Below are positions 45,246 to 57,345 of a stretch of DNA of 64,000 nt, piece by piece; the stretch's first letter is position 1, and each line of letters opens with the position of its first letter. Source of the stretch: Amblyornis subalaris (Eukaryota; Chordata; Aves; Passeriformes; Ptilonorhynchidae). The notes beneath the pieces are model-generated. The model was not told where the DNA came from, did not search any database, and saw only the letters and a program-made list of their open reading frames with translations. The DNA is taken from NCBI GenBank assembly GCA_018881555.1, contig JACAXG010000329.1:62001-126000 (forward strand), written 5' to 3'. Made by a program: the position numbers and the translations under genes.

Positions 45246-45849
45246 TGTCATGGTTTAATCCCATCTGGCAACTAAGCACCACGCAGACACTCACTCTCAC
45301 CCAGTGGGATGGGGGAGAGAATCAGAAGAGTAAAAGGGAGAAAACTTGTGGGTTGACATAAAAACAGTTCAATAATTTTAAAATGGAAACAGTAGTGATA
45401 ATACTGATAGGAATCATAAATTATAAGGAACAGAAAAAAATAACAGTGCAAATAAAATCCAAGAAAGACAAGTGATGCAAATGAAAGCAATTGCTCACCA
45501 ACCGACTGAGCCAGTAGAGCTGCCCAGTCAGTCCCTGAGCAGTGGCCCCCTTGCCAATGTCTCCCCTAGTTTTATTGCTGAGCGTGACATCATATGGTAT
45601 GGAATATCCCTTTGGTCAGTTGGGGTCAGCTGTCCCAGATGTGTCCCCTCCCAACTTCTCTTCCACCCCCAGCCTACTCGCTGGTGGGGCAACGTGAGAA
45701 GCAGAAAAGGCCTTGACTCTGTGTAAGCCCTGCTCAGAAATAACTAAAACACCTCTGTGTTATCAACACTTTTCAGAACAAATCCAAAACACAGCCCCAT
45801 ACCAGCTACTGTGAAGAAAATTAACTCTATCCCAGCCAAAATCAGTGCA
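45246..45849 (-). mobile_element. Solo LTR, family A
   Basis: TGTCATGGTTTAATCCC to about AAATCAGTGCA, 604 bp. AGTGC precedes the left end (45241-45245) and also occurs at 45844-45848 in the right terminus, so the exact duplication is ambiguous. It shows 'gagcgtgacatcatatggta', the CRE-like promoter element. Confidence 0.9.
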
Positions 45850-47300
45850 GTTCAGCAGTTCACTGGGGATGCTTGCATGTGTAAGGATGTGGATGAGACT
45901 GAAAATCTTGCTACGACCTTCTTTCAGGTAGTTGTAGAGAGCAATAAGGTCTCCCCTGAGTCTCTTCTTCTCCAGGCTAAACAACCCCAGCTCCCTCAGT
46001 GACTCCTCATGACTTACTCTCCGGACCCTTCACCAGCTTCCTTGCCCTTCTCTGGACATGCTCCAGCATCTCAATATCTTTCTTGTAGCAAGGGGCCCAA
46101 AACCGAACACAGTATGGGCAGGGACATCTTACACTAGATCAGGTTGCTCAAAGACCTGACCAAACTGACCTGGAACACTTCCAGGTATGGGGCATCCACA
46201 ACTTCTCTGTGCAACCTGTTTCAGTGTCCCACCACCCTCAGTGGAAACAGTTTCTTATGTCTAATCTAAACCTACTCTCTTTCAGTCTTGAATCATTGCC
46301 CCTTGTCCTACTGCTACAGGCCCTACTAGAAAGTTTGTCCCTGTCTTTCTTATAAGCCCTCTCAGTATTGAAAGGCTCCCCAGAGCCTTATCTTCTCCAG
46401 GTTGAACATCCCAAACTCACTCTGTCTTTCCTCATAGGAGAGGTGTTCCAGCCCTCTAATCATCTTTGTGTCCCTCTTCTGGAACCACTCTAACAAGTCT
46501 TTCTTGTGCTGGGGACCTCAGAGCTGAATGTACTACTTTAAGGGGGGTTTCACAGGAGCGGAGTAGGGAAAGAGAATCCCCTCATTTGACCTACTGGCCA
46601 TGCTTCTTTTCATGCAACCCAGGATACAATTGTCTTGCTGGGCTGCAAGAGCACATTGCCAGCTCATGGCCAATTTTTCGTCCACCAGTGTATCCCCAAG
46701 TCCTTCTCTGCAGAGCTGCCCTCAATCTGTTCATCCCCCGGTCTATATTGATACTGGGGATTGCTCCGACCCAGGTGCAGGACTTTGCACTTGGCCTTGG
46801 TGAACTTCATGAGGTTTGCATAGGCCCACTCCTCAAGCTTGTCAAGGTCCCTCTGGATGCTACATAGCAAATCAACTGCATCACTCAGTTTGGTGTCATC
46901 TGGAATCTTGCTGAGGGTGCATTCAATCCCACTCTGTGTTTCATTGATAAAGATATTAAACAGTATTGGCCCCAGTATGAACCCCAGAGGGACACTGCTA
47001 GTTGCTGATCTCCATTTGGACATGGAGCCATTGACTGTAGCTCTTCAGACATGGCCATCTAGACAGTTTTTTATCCATCTAACAGTGTTGATCAAACCCA
47101 TATCTCTCCAATTTGGTGGCTAGAATGTTGTGGAGGACTGTATCAAAGGCCTTACAGTAGTTCAGGTAGATGACATCCATAGCTCTTCCCTTTTCCACTG
47201 ATGCAGTCACTCCATTGTAGAAGACCACTAGATTAGTCAGACATGATTTGCCTTTAGTGAAGTCATGTTGGCTGTGTCTCTAATTACCTCCTTGTTTTCC
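45850..47300 (-). mobile_element. Stacked CR1 LINE fragments
   Basis: The first piece (about 45916-46112) is a CR1 3' domain lacking its tail. A second copy (46113-47300) starts near its 3' end ('acactagatcaggttgctca') and runs to the RT ('ccttacagtagttcaggtag'). The minus-strand frame 46664-47023 has FILGPILFNIFIN, the RT core. Confidence 0.85.
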
Positions 47301-47311
47301 ATGTTTTGACA

Positions 47312-48250
47312 TACACAGAATCACAAAATGGGTAAGTTGCAAGGGACCACTGGAGGTCGACTAGTCCAACCTCCCTGCTCAAGCAAGGGCTCTAGAATGC
47401 ATTACTCAGAATTGCATCCAGACAGTTCTTGAATATCTCCAGGGAAGGAGACTCCACAATCTCTCTGGGCAACCTGTTCCAATGCTCAGTCACCTGCACA
47501 GTAAAGTTCTTCCTCATGTTCAGGTGGAACTTCCTGTCTTCCAGTTTCTGCCTGTTGATTCTCATCTTATTGCTTGGCACCACCAAGCAGAGCCTGGCTC
47601 CATCCTCTTGGCACTCTCCCTTCAGATACTTATATACATTGATAAGATCCCCTCAGTTGTCTCTTCTCCAGGCTGAACAGGACCAGCTCCCTGAGCGTTT
47701 CCTCCTGAGATGCTCCAGTCCTCTAATCATCTTTATAGACCTCCACTGAACTTGGTCCAGGAGCTCCATGTCTCTCTTCTACTGAGGAGCCCAGAAGTGG
47801 ACATAGAACTCCAGCTGAGGCCTCACCAGGGCTGAGTAGAAGGACAGGATCACCTCCCTCGACATGCTGGCAATGCTCTTCCCAATGCACCCCAGGATAC
47901 CATTGGCCTTCTCAGCCACAAGGGCACTGCAGGTTCATGGACAGCTTGTCCACCAGGACCCCCAGGTCCTTCTCCACAGAGCTGCTTTCCAGCAGGTCAG
48001 CCCGGCTTGTACTGGTGCCTGGGGGTATCCCTTCCCAGGTGCAAGACTGTGCACTTTCCTTTGTTGAATTTTGGACAATTCTTTTCTGCCCATCTCTCCA
48101 GCCTGTTGAGATCCTTCTGAATGGCAGCACAGCACTCTGGAGTATCGGCCACTCCTCAGAGTTTTCTATGGTCAGCAAACTTGCGGTGAAGGCACTCTAT
48201 CCCTTCATCCAAGTCATTGATGAATAATCTAAATAATACTGGACTCAATA
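47312..48250 (-). mobile_element. CR1 LINE, younger subfamily
   Basis: It has a complete 3' end (acacagaatcacaaaatggg) and is very similar along its length to 23797-24730. The block from 47412 to 47617 is nearly identical there. Confidence 0.9.
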
Positions 48251-48254
48251 CTTT

Positions 48255-48662
48255 TCAGGACAATGTTTCTTGATCTTACCAGGCACGGAGATGAGGCTGA
48301 CTGGTCGGTTGTTCCCAGGGTCCTCCTTTTTACCTTTTTTTTAAATGGGTACAATGTTTCCCTTTTTCCTGTCACCAAGATCGTTTCCTGACTGCCATGA
48401 CAAATATAATGGAGAATGACTCGGCAACTATATCAGCCAATTCCCTCAGGACCCTGGCATGCATCTTGTTGGGTCCCATGGACTTATATATGCTCAGGTT
48501 CCTCTGGTGGTCATGAACTGATCTTCTCCTATGATGGGAGGGACTTCTTTTCTCCGCTTAGTGCCTTGAGGTTCAGGGTTTGAGACATGTGGGAAGAGAG
48601 ATTTTCATTAAAAACTGACGCAAAAAAAATTGTTGAGTACCTAAGCCTTTTCCATGTCGATT
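48255..48662 (-). mobile_element. CR1 LINE pre-RT region, split by an LTR
   Basis: 'gaggctgactggtcggttgt', 'cagggtcctcctttttacc' and 'aagcctttt' correspond to the start of the RT and the linker. It continues after 49350. Confidence 0.85.
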
Positions 48663-49350
48663 TGTTACAAATGGGAGAGAGAGTTTAAATCGGGCTTCTG
48701 CCTTTGCTCAGATTTCTGGCAGTAGGCAGCAGCTTTATGGAGGTGGCCAGCACCCCAAAGCCACTCTCGCTCACAAATTCTTAATCATGACCAATCAAGT
48801 CTATTACAAAATTAATTATTTATTGAATAGACACAAGAAAAACAGACATAAGACTTTAAACTGACTTCTTACTACACATGATAAACAAAAGAAACACTAC
48901 TAGTAGGTTCATATATAAGACAGTGCATGTTAATAAAGGTACCTATATTACAGCTAGCAAAGAAATAGTATAGATTAGGAAACCAATGTAACTTACCGAC
49001 AAATGATAGTGGTGTACAGAAGTCTCCTTTCCACTCAACTTCTAGAAGAGTAACTAGAGGTCGACATCTCGACTTCAAGGAGAACTCTCCGCACACTCAG
49101 AGAATGTGTAAGAGATTTCTGATTTTATGAGAATTATAGTGGTCTTTTATAGATCGTAAAAGTGCTGTGTTTGTCAGTCATGAATTTTTGCTTATCTTTT
49201 CTCATCTGTTCTCAGGAGGGTGTTTATTGCTAGCTAAGGATGTGTTTGAGCTGACACAACTCACCATAAGGCAAGCTATTCCGGCTTGACTTAGCCATGG
49301 GGGAAGTAGATAAGCTTTTGGCTGTCTCAGGGGTGAAAGGTCCTGTCACA
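48663..49350 (-). mobile_element. Solo LTR, family G, inserted in CR1
   Basis: TGTTACAAATGGG...TCCTGTCACA, 688 bp. On the minus strand TATAAAAGACC (near 49145) lies upstream of AATAAATAATT (near 48815). Flanks CGATT/TGGTT differ by two transitions. The CR1 text is colinear across it. Confidence 0.75.
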
Positions 49351-49925
49351 TGGTTGTCACCAGTTCTTCTGTGCTATTTATCAGGGTGGAGATGAGAGTA
49401 CATTTTCTTTAATCTTTCTTTTCTGGGCAATGTACCTGTAGAAGCCCTTCTCATTCTTCTCATCCCTTGCCAAAATTTGGTACCAGCTGTACCTTAGCTT
49501 TCCTGATCTCATCCCTACATATTCGGGCAGCATCTCTATATTCTTTCCAGGTTCCCATGTCCCTGATTCCACTGCCTGTGCATTTCCTTCTTGTACTTTA
49601 GGTTTGACCAGGAGGTCCTTACTTGGCCATTCTGGTTTCCTGCCTTCCTTGCCTGATCTCTTGCATGTGGTAATCAAGAGCTCTTGTGCTCTAAGAATAA
49701 CGTCCTTGAAGAGCTGCCAGCTCTCTTCAGTTCCTTTATCCCTGAGGGCCGTTTCCCAGAGAGTCCCATCCACTAATTCCTTAAACAACTGAAATTTTGC
49801 TCTCTTAAAATTCCAAGTCCTAACTCTACTCTTCACCTGGCCCATATCCCTCAAGATTGTGAATTCCACCAGGGCATGATCTCTGCAGCATGGGCTGCCA
49901 CCAGTCTTGAGAACTCTAATTAGTT
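49351..49925 (-). mobile_element. CR1 LINE linker/endonuclease region, continuation
   Basis: The minus-strand frame 49381-49869 (FKRAKFQLFKELV, EESWQLFKD) is the CR1 region between endonuclease and RT, with few disruptions. Confidence 0.85.
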
Positions 49926-52142
49926 TTTGACATCTCTAATTAATTTAAGGCTCTTGATATATAGGGTTCAACTCATACAACCAATAGTCAATTGAAACCT
50001 AAACAATTCAGCTTAAACTGTGACATCGAACACATACAGTTTTAAGTTTACTAGAAGGTATGAATAAATCAGGTAAACTAGAGCAATACACCAGTTCCAT
50101 TTTTCTTGTTTTGTACCTGGTACATTTCACTTTTAATCCTAATTCTACCTGCACCATCATAATATTTTTTCATACTTGTATAGAGAATTTAAGAGATCAC
50201 AATAATATGTAGCCAGACCTGCTTCTTAATGTAATACTCATCAAATGTATTCAAATATTTTTAATTAATTTCGGACAATTTTCACATGGAGACAAATGAA
50301 CCTGGCATCAGCCTCTTATAACCTCTGACACTTTTGCCATGTCAAGATTTAGTTCTGTTTCAGTGTTTACAATAAACAACTTCATTTTGTTTTATTCACT
50401 GTCACTAATCAAATAATTACATTTTTGTAACTAGCAAATTAGTCGTAACATTGATAAGATTTTAACTCTTCCTGATAATTCTACTAATACATTGTAGCAA
50501 TTTGAAATTATATTACATGTACCCTACTTGAATGATGAGTCTGGGTGGGTTACTGACAGTTAATGTCAGAGGATGGGCAGCTACAGCAAAGACTAATTAG
50601 AAAATTATCTGCCCTATAAATAATAGAATTTAAATCACCCTGCACTTTTTATTATATGCAAATGTTTTAAAGATTGTTCTGATAAAATTCAAGTTGTAAT
50701 CTCAATGTTTCCTAATGTCAAAACTTTCAAAATGCGTATATAGTAATTAAATTTAAAAATGTATTATGCTTGTCAGCCTGGAAGGAACTCCCATCTATTA
50801 GTTCTGGTTTTTTCTAACAAGCATTAGGGTTGATCTGCAACCACTGTTATTCATCAGTCATCACTAACCATAGGAACTATTGACTCAGAAATTTATCCTA
50901 TTTCAGTCATGCTTGTGCGCATCAAAAGGTACATGGAAATAAAAACAAAGTCAATACGAAAAAATAAATAAATTAATTAATACTTCTGAATTAATTAATG
51001 AATACTCCTGGTACTAAGTACAGTGTGCTAAGCATTCTCCTGATGGAAAAGAAAGCATGGCACCTTTCTAAAATAAACCATTTGATAATGGAGTGGGAGA
51101 AAAAGAATAACAGCCACAAATAAGGAGGGCCAATAGTAATGTCAAATCCTGATGATATAGTTTTGGAGGAAGTATAGTTATTTTAAGAGAAAAAACATAT
51201 AAAAATGTGTAAGCTTCTATAGCCTTATTTTAAGCTGGAATAGTTGTGATTTGGAAAGTAGTTTGAAATAAGATGTTATTTATTCAAACAGCCAACCTCT
51301 TTCCAGGTAAAGGAATTTTTTTCCTTTTTCCTAACCCCTCTGGTAACTGGCAGCACAGTTTTTATAGCTGGATTCATCCTAAAATGAACAAACTGCTTCA
51401 GATTAAAAAATCAGAGATAGATGGATCTTTATGTTATATTGGAAAATTAAATCACCTAGTCTGACCTTTTAATCATACAGGCCTGACATTTTGTTTCAAA
51501 TCTTCTTCTGAACACAGTGATTTCTTTGGTGAAAAAAGGCATTCAGTCTAGGTTTCCAAATATAAGAAGGTGAATAATCTGTTTAATCAGTTATTCAAAT
51601 GTTCAAGTATATCACTGTTAAAAATGTTGGTCAATTATGAATTAACTAGTGGAGTGGCAAGTTTAGAGGGTTTGGGGGGTCTTGTACTCTCATTAACCTC
51701 TGTCCCCCAAGACTCTGCCTCCTGCTTCGTTCTGCTCCATATCTGTGAAGCATAGCTTGTTTCTATCCCTTCCCAGAAAAACAGATAAGTTTCAGTGTTG
51801 CACAGTAGACAGAAGTACATATATGTCCTACTCTGCCCCTGTGAGCCCCATACAGCCCTCACTGAATTTCCAGAAATTCCCCATGAGACGAAGGTCAGAC
51901 ACACTTGTACCATTTACATTCTGGCCTCATATGCTTATATTGCTCATCTCTCTAGCTTTCAGTCATTATCTTTTGTTGTGTTAAAAATTTTAAATTGTGT
52001 TAAATTTAAAAAGTCCTGTAGCACCTAGTGTTTTGTTTCTAGTTTTGCCTCTTAATGTATTTATTAAGTAGACCACATACCTACACCAGTATGTTATATT
52101 TAGTGTATTCATTACAAACAAATTGTTTCTGAAATAACTCTT
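49926..52142. other. RFX3 intron 3, unique AT-rich DNA
   Basis: No gene or repeat recognised. The AATTAATTAAT run at 50972-51000 is a short palindromic AT stretch. Confidence 0.55.
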
Positions 52143-53250
52143 TGTGGTGGGTTTGCCTAGCCACCAGGTGCCCACCAAGCCGCTCTCAATCCCACTCCTC
52201 AACAGTCTGTTTTGCCTCTGATGATAACTGATGAGTGATCTCCCTGTCTTTATTTCAACCCACAAGCTTTTTGTCATATTTTTTTTCTCCCCCTGTCCAG
52301 CTGAAGAGGGGGAGTGTTAGAGCAGCTTGGTGGGCACCTGGAGGCCAGTCAAGGTCAACCCAATACACTTCCAAAGGCAAATCAGACTCGACTTGGGGAA
52401 ATTATTGTAATGTATTGCCAATTAAACACAGCAGGATAATGAGAAATAAGAACAAATCTAAAAACAACTTCCGCCCACCCCTCCCTTCTTCCCAGGCTCA
52501 ACTTTGCTCCCAACTTTTCTAGTTCCTCCCTCAGAGCAGCACAGGGGGACAGGGAATGGTGGTTGCTGTCAGTTCATAACACTGTTTCTGCCTTTTTGTC
52601 CTCTTCATGCTCTTGTCCTGCTCTACCATGTGGTCCCCACCCACGGGAGACAGTCCTTCATGAACTTCTCCAATGTGGGCATTCCCACTGGCTGCAGTTC
52701 TAAACAAACTGCTCCAGCATGGTTTATTTTCCATAGGGTGCAGTCCTTAAGGAACAGATTGCTCTAGCATGGGTCCCCCACAGGGTCACAGGTCCAGCCA
52801 ACAAACCTGCTCCAGCATGGGCTCCTCTCCACAGGACACCATTCCTGCCAGGAGCTTCCTTCAGGGCACATCCACCTTGTCCAGCGTGGGGTCCTCCACA
52901 GGCTGCAGGTGGATATCTGCTCCACTGTTAACCTTCATGGGCTGCAGGGGAATCTCTGCTCAGATGCCTGGAGCACTTGCTCCCCTCTTTCTTTACTGAT
53001 CTTAGTGGCTGCATAATTTTATTTCTCACATATTCTCACTTCTAGCTGCCATTGTGAAGGTTTTTTTACCCCTTCTTGAATATATTCAAACAGAGGGTCT
53101 AGCAACATCAGTGGCCCAGATTTGGCCAGCGGCATGGCTGTGTTGGAACTGGCTGGAACTGTCTTTGACATGAGAACAGCATCTAGTGTCTTCTTTCAGA
53201 AGACCTGCACCTCCAGGTCTACCAAAACCTTGCCACATAAACCAAATACA
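52143..53250 (-). mobile_element. Solo LTR, family B
   Basis: TGTGGTGGGTTTGCCTAGC...AACCAAATACA, 1108 bp, with flanks CTCTT (52138-52142) and CTCGT (53251-53255), a duplication with one change. It has the same internal 'ctccagcatggg' repeats as the copy at 17552-18577. Confidence 0.88.
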
Positions 53251-53506
53251 CTCGTATGGAAAACTATTCTCATTATTAAAAATTGGTTAAAGGAACACAA
53301 TGACGTTGTTTCTGAGGTATTCAAAATTAGATATTTGAGAAGCCTCTGAATCCCTGAAGTGAATGTCTGTCCTTTTTCTTTTTTTCTGTGAAAATGTATA
53401 AAGTAGGTGTTACAGGTTCGAAACACGACTAGCCACTGCTATCATTACAGTTCAAATCTTAGTGGCATGGTGTTAGCACTTTTCTAGAATAGTGGATTTC
53501 TGTGTC

Positions 53507-54104
53507 TGTTGTGGTTTAACCCCAGCCAGCAACTAAGCCCCATGCAGCTGCTCACTCATTCCCCCACCAGCAGGATCGGGGAGAGAATCAGAAGGGTAAA
53601 AGCTGGAGAACTCATGGGTTGAGATAAAGACAGTTTAATAGGTAAAGCAAAAGCCACTCACATAAACAAAGCAAAACAAGGAATTCATTCACTGCTTCCC
53701 ATAGGCAGGCAGGTATTCAGCCATCTCCAGGAGAGCAGAGCCCCATCATGCATAACGGTGACTTGGGAAGACAAACACCATCACTCCAAATGTCCCCTCC
53801 CTTTCCTCCTTCTTCCTCCCACTTTATATACTGAGCATGATGTCATATGGTCTTGAATATCCCTTTGGTCAGTTTGGGTCACCTGTCCCAGCTGTCTCTC
53901 CTCCCAACCTCCCATGCACCCCCAGCCTCCTCGCCAGCCTGACAGTATGAAAAGCAGCAAAGGCCTTGGCTCTGTGTAAGCCCTGCTCAGCAATAACAAA
54001 ACCATCTTTCTATTATCAACACTGTGTTCAGCAGAAATCCAAAACATAGCCCTGTACCAGCCACTGGGAAGAAAATTAACCCTACCTCATGCAAAACCAG
54101 CACA
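53507..54104 (-). mobile_element. Solo LTR, family A, with GTGTC duplication
   Basis: TGTTGTGGTTTAACCCC...AAAACCAGCACA, 598 bp, flanked by GTGTC at 53502-53506 and 54105-54109. It is close in sequence and length to 24953-25548, so the two belong to one subfamily. Confidence 0.96.
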
Positions 54105-56338
54105 GTGTCTAATTAAATAGACAGTTTTTTCTAAAAGTGGCAATTAATCTCTTGCCTATTCTGTCTTGTTATATTTTTTCTGAATTTTTAAAAATAATTA
54201 TCTGAACTTTCTGTTTTGTTTCTCAGTCCTGATTTCCTGATGGGACTAACTCTTGTGGAAGCATATGGCTCTTGCTATATGCATTTTAGTTCAGTAGAGT
54301 GTGCCTGTTTTAGAAATTCTAAGTAAGCTTGACAAGGTTTTGGGGAGATTTTTGAGTCTCTACCATAATTGGCAGATCAACTACAGGGCAGCTTAGGGGT
54401 TTAGAATCTCAAGTGTATGAGAAAGGTGAGGTATGCAGACTACTCTTTGATTTATAAAAAGGGATTGTATTGAAGCGAAAGAGTGGAATTGATAATTTGA
54501 CCAGCCATTTGAAATATCCAATAAGGAAATAAAAATGGACATTGAATTGTCTTTTGAGAACTTAGGGAGAAGGGAATCATCTGGTATAAACACCTAACAT
54601 TTTGAATTTTTACAAAGCCATGGATGCTATATATGCTTCTGCTCCATATGTTGGCCCCATATGTTGTTTTCTGATCAAAGGAAATATTTATATTCATCAG
54701 TCAATATGCATACCCTGTGCACATGCAGAGTACTGAAGATAACTGTGATGTGTTTATTTTAATGAAATTTAATGGATGCTCATAGCATCTGAAATACTCT
54801 CACATCAACATCAGAAAACAAACAAAATAATTAGCATCCCCATTCATTTCTCCCAGCTTTCCTTTCTGATTAGGGGCAGAAAAGAAGTCCTCAGACTAAT
54901 TAAACATTTCAGCTGGCAAAGGTGTGAGCTTTGGAGGTAATTTTCTTCTTGAACTTGTCTGCCTTCCCCTTAATTATTATAAATATATTAATTACAGTAT
55001 TCTGTTTAGGAAGGTAAACAGAAATAAAACAAGTGATACAGTAGCAGAGACGACAACTATGTCTAACTTTGTCTGTGGATTACCATAAATTTCAGTATTT
55101 TCATTATTTGACTGCTGTTCTTACTGAAGTGGCCAACACTGTTCCAGTAATTCATTATTTTTTCTCTTGTTCTCCTTTGAATATGAGCTACCTCCTGCTA
55201 TTTGTGCATCTAGTCCAATATAAACACTTCTAAAGCTTTTCTGAGTTCTTTTAAAGTTGGCATATATAAAATATCAGATATATTTCACATATTTTATGAT
55301 CTTTTTATGTATGATGTACAAAACTTTTTTCACAAAATCTTAATTGCTTTTTTTGCTTCTCTTTCAATTACTTTTTCATTCTTTTGAGCAAAATTCAATA
55401 TAACCTAGTAAAAGCTCTACTACAGTTGTTTAGCCTGTGAGAACTTTCAGGAGAATCTTTCACATTCTTCTGGATGTTGAACCTGTGAGTTCTCTTTATA
55501 TGGTCACTGATGCTTCATTTTCAAGTCTTTGCATCTAGGCAAGTTTGTCTGCCCAATTCAAGGCTCTGGCATGAGTACCTCTTCAGAGGACAGTAGCATT
55601 TGTATGAATGCACTTTTTTTGAAATATAAGTGGAAAGGACTCTGGAGTTCTCATCCATTTATCATATAACACTTTAATATAGTGATGTGCATAGACCTTG
55701 TTTTAGGATTGTCAATGAGAAAGTAAGAATTGTTACAAGGAAAAGCTATAACAGCAAATATCACTAGTATCCAAGACTGAATTAACTGTGCTGAATTTAA
55801 TTTTTCTAATACACATTTGATGAATTAATAATTTCTTCACAACTTAAAGAAAACTTCTATTGTATTTCACTTGGCTTAAAGCCTACAATGGCAACATTTT
55901 TGAAACAGATAAAGTTAAAACTTGCTAAATATATAGAAGATAAAATTAAAGGGAGCAGATGAAGTTAAAAGTGGGTGTCTGTGTAGAGACATGGACTTCT
56001 TTTGGACGTGAGGAAGCAGATGTCTTAAACTTTATTATATCATCAAAAGTAGTCTGTTTTACTGTCAGTGAAGAGGAGTTTAGAAAGGCAAACAAATATA
56101 GATAATGAATTAGAGGATGTCCATGTTAATTTCAGTAACTAAGAGCTTAAATTTCTGAAGATTTTTTTCCTTATGTCCTGACCTCCTCAGAACAACTTAA
56201 GCATTTTGTGTCAAATACTTGAATCATGAAGAAAGTAAGTTTTCCTTGCCATTGACTTTTAGGAAGGAAGTTTTTCAATGTGAATTGGGGACTTTTAAGT
56301 GGTTTTCTATGTATATACTATAGAGACATCTGAGATGT
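54105..56338. other. RFX3 intron 3, unique DNA
   Basis: No repeats or genes recognised. Confidence 0.55.
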
Positions 56339-57345
56339 TGTCTTGGTTTAAAAGACAGGTGTCTGCCAAGGAAGGAAGGAATCTTCCTGGAATGGAAAAT
56401 ATGACCCCCTCCCTCCAAATTATTATAACCTTGAAATTACGGGGCTTTCAGGCAAAGGTATGGAAAAAAGGAATATCAGTTCTTTACTATGAGATATATA
56501 TATAAAAAACAAGACAGAAAAACAACAACAAAAAACAGAAACCCAATAACAGCCTTTTCTCACCTGTTAAGCAATTTCCCTTTTGGTGTAGTTATGACCA
56601 CAACCGGCAGGGGGCGCTGGCGGGCCCCGGTGAGGCAGGGCAGGTGCGATGATTCCCCACGGCTGCAGGGGGCGCTCTGGCGCGAGCTCGGCGACCTCTC
56701 ACGTGGCAATGGAGGCTCAGGCGAGAGGGAAGAGGGGAGATGACTCCCCTTGCAAAACTCACAGGGAGCAGCCGATCTCAGTACTACTCCGGGTGGTGAG
56801 CTGGACTGCAGCAGCAACCTCGGAGCAGGAGCAGCGGCGGGAAAAGGAACAGCGGGGATGGGCAGACCCGGGGCGGGCAGCGAGCTACCGAGCCGCGGCG
56901 GAAACAGCAGAGATAGCAGATCCAATCGGGCAGCAAGTTACAACGTAGCACTATTCTCGGGAAAAATCAGCACTCGCTTCCCGTACCACACACGACCACC
57001 CTCCCCGACCGCCGAGCCAAAAAGGGCAGACCCCAGTCCCCGCCCCCCCAGCCAAGTCTCAGTTAGCTCCCGACCTCTCACAGTATTACCCTTAACTCCC
57101 GAGAGCAGCCCCCCAGCTAGAGAGTTCACCCCTAGCCAAAACTCCCGAACTCTGTTTCTCTGACTGAGCCATTATCGTGGTATGTGAGAGTGCCTGGCCA
57201 TGTTCTTTTGTTTCTTAATTACCCCCATTTGTTTCCTAGACAACCTTTCTTTCTAGACAACCTTTCCTTCCCCCTCTCCTCACAGCGTCCCCCTGTCAGG
57301 TAACAGATGGGAGAAAATTCCTTGAAAAAACCCAAACCCACAACA
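56339..57345. mobile_element. Solo LTR, family H, GC-rich, with GATGT duplication
   Basis: TGTCTTGGTTTAAAAGACAGG...AACCCACAACA, 1007 bp, flanked by GATGT at 56334-56338 and 57346-57350. The middle (56600-57130) is CpG-rich and carries two CAGGGGGCGCT motifs. Orientation is uncertain: no clear AATAAA was seen on either strand. The 137-codon and 121-codon frames inside reflect base composition. Confidence 0.93.
56604..56680 (+). promoter_or_regulatory. Pair of CTCF-like core motifs in LTR
   Basis: CCGGCAGGGGGCGCTGG (56604-56620) and GGCTGCAGGGGGCGCTCTGG (56661-56680) share the AGGGGGCGC core in the same direction. The first is close to the vertebrate CTCF consensus; the second matches only the core. 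Confidence 0.45.

Noticed and set aside
53196..53426. Minus-strand frame near the family B LTR end
   Set aside because: It spans the LTR end into unique intron with no conserved motif.
56489..57163. GC-rich frames and a possible host CpG-island first exon
   Set aside because: The segment is bounded by TG...CA termini and a GATGT duplication, so it is an LTR, not a host promoter by origin.
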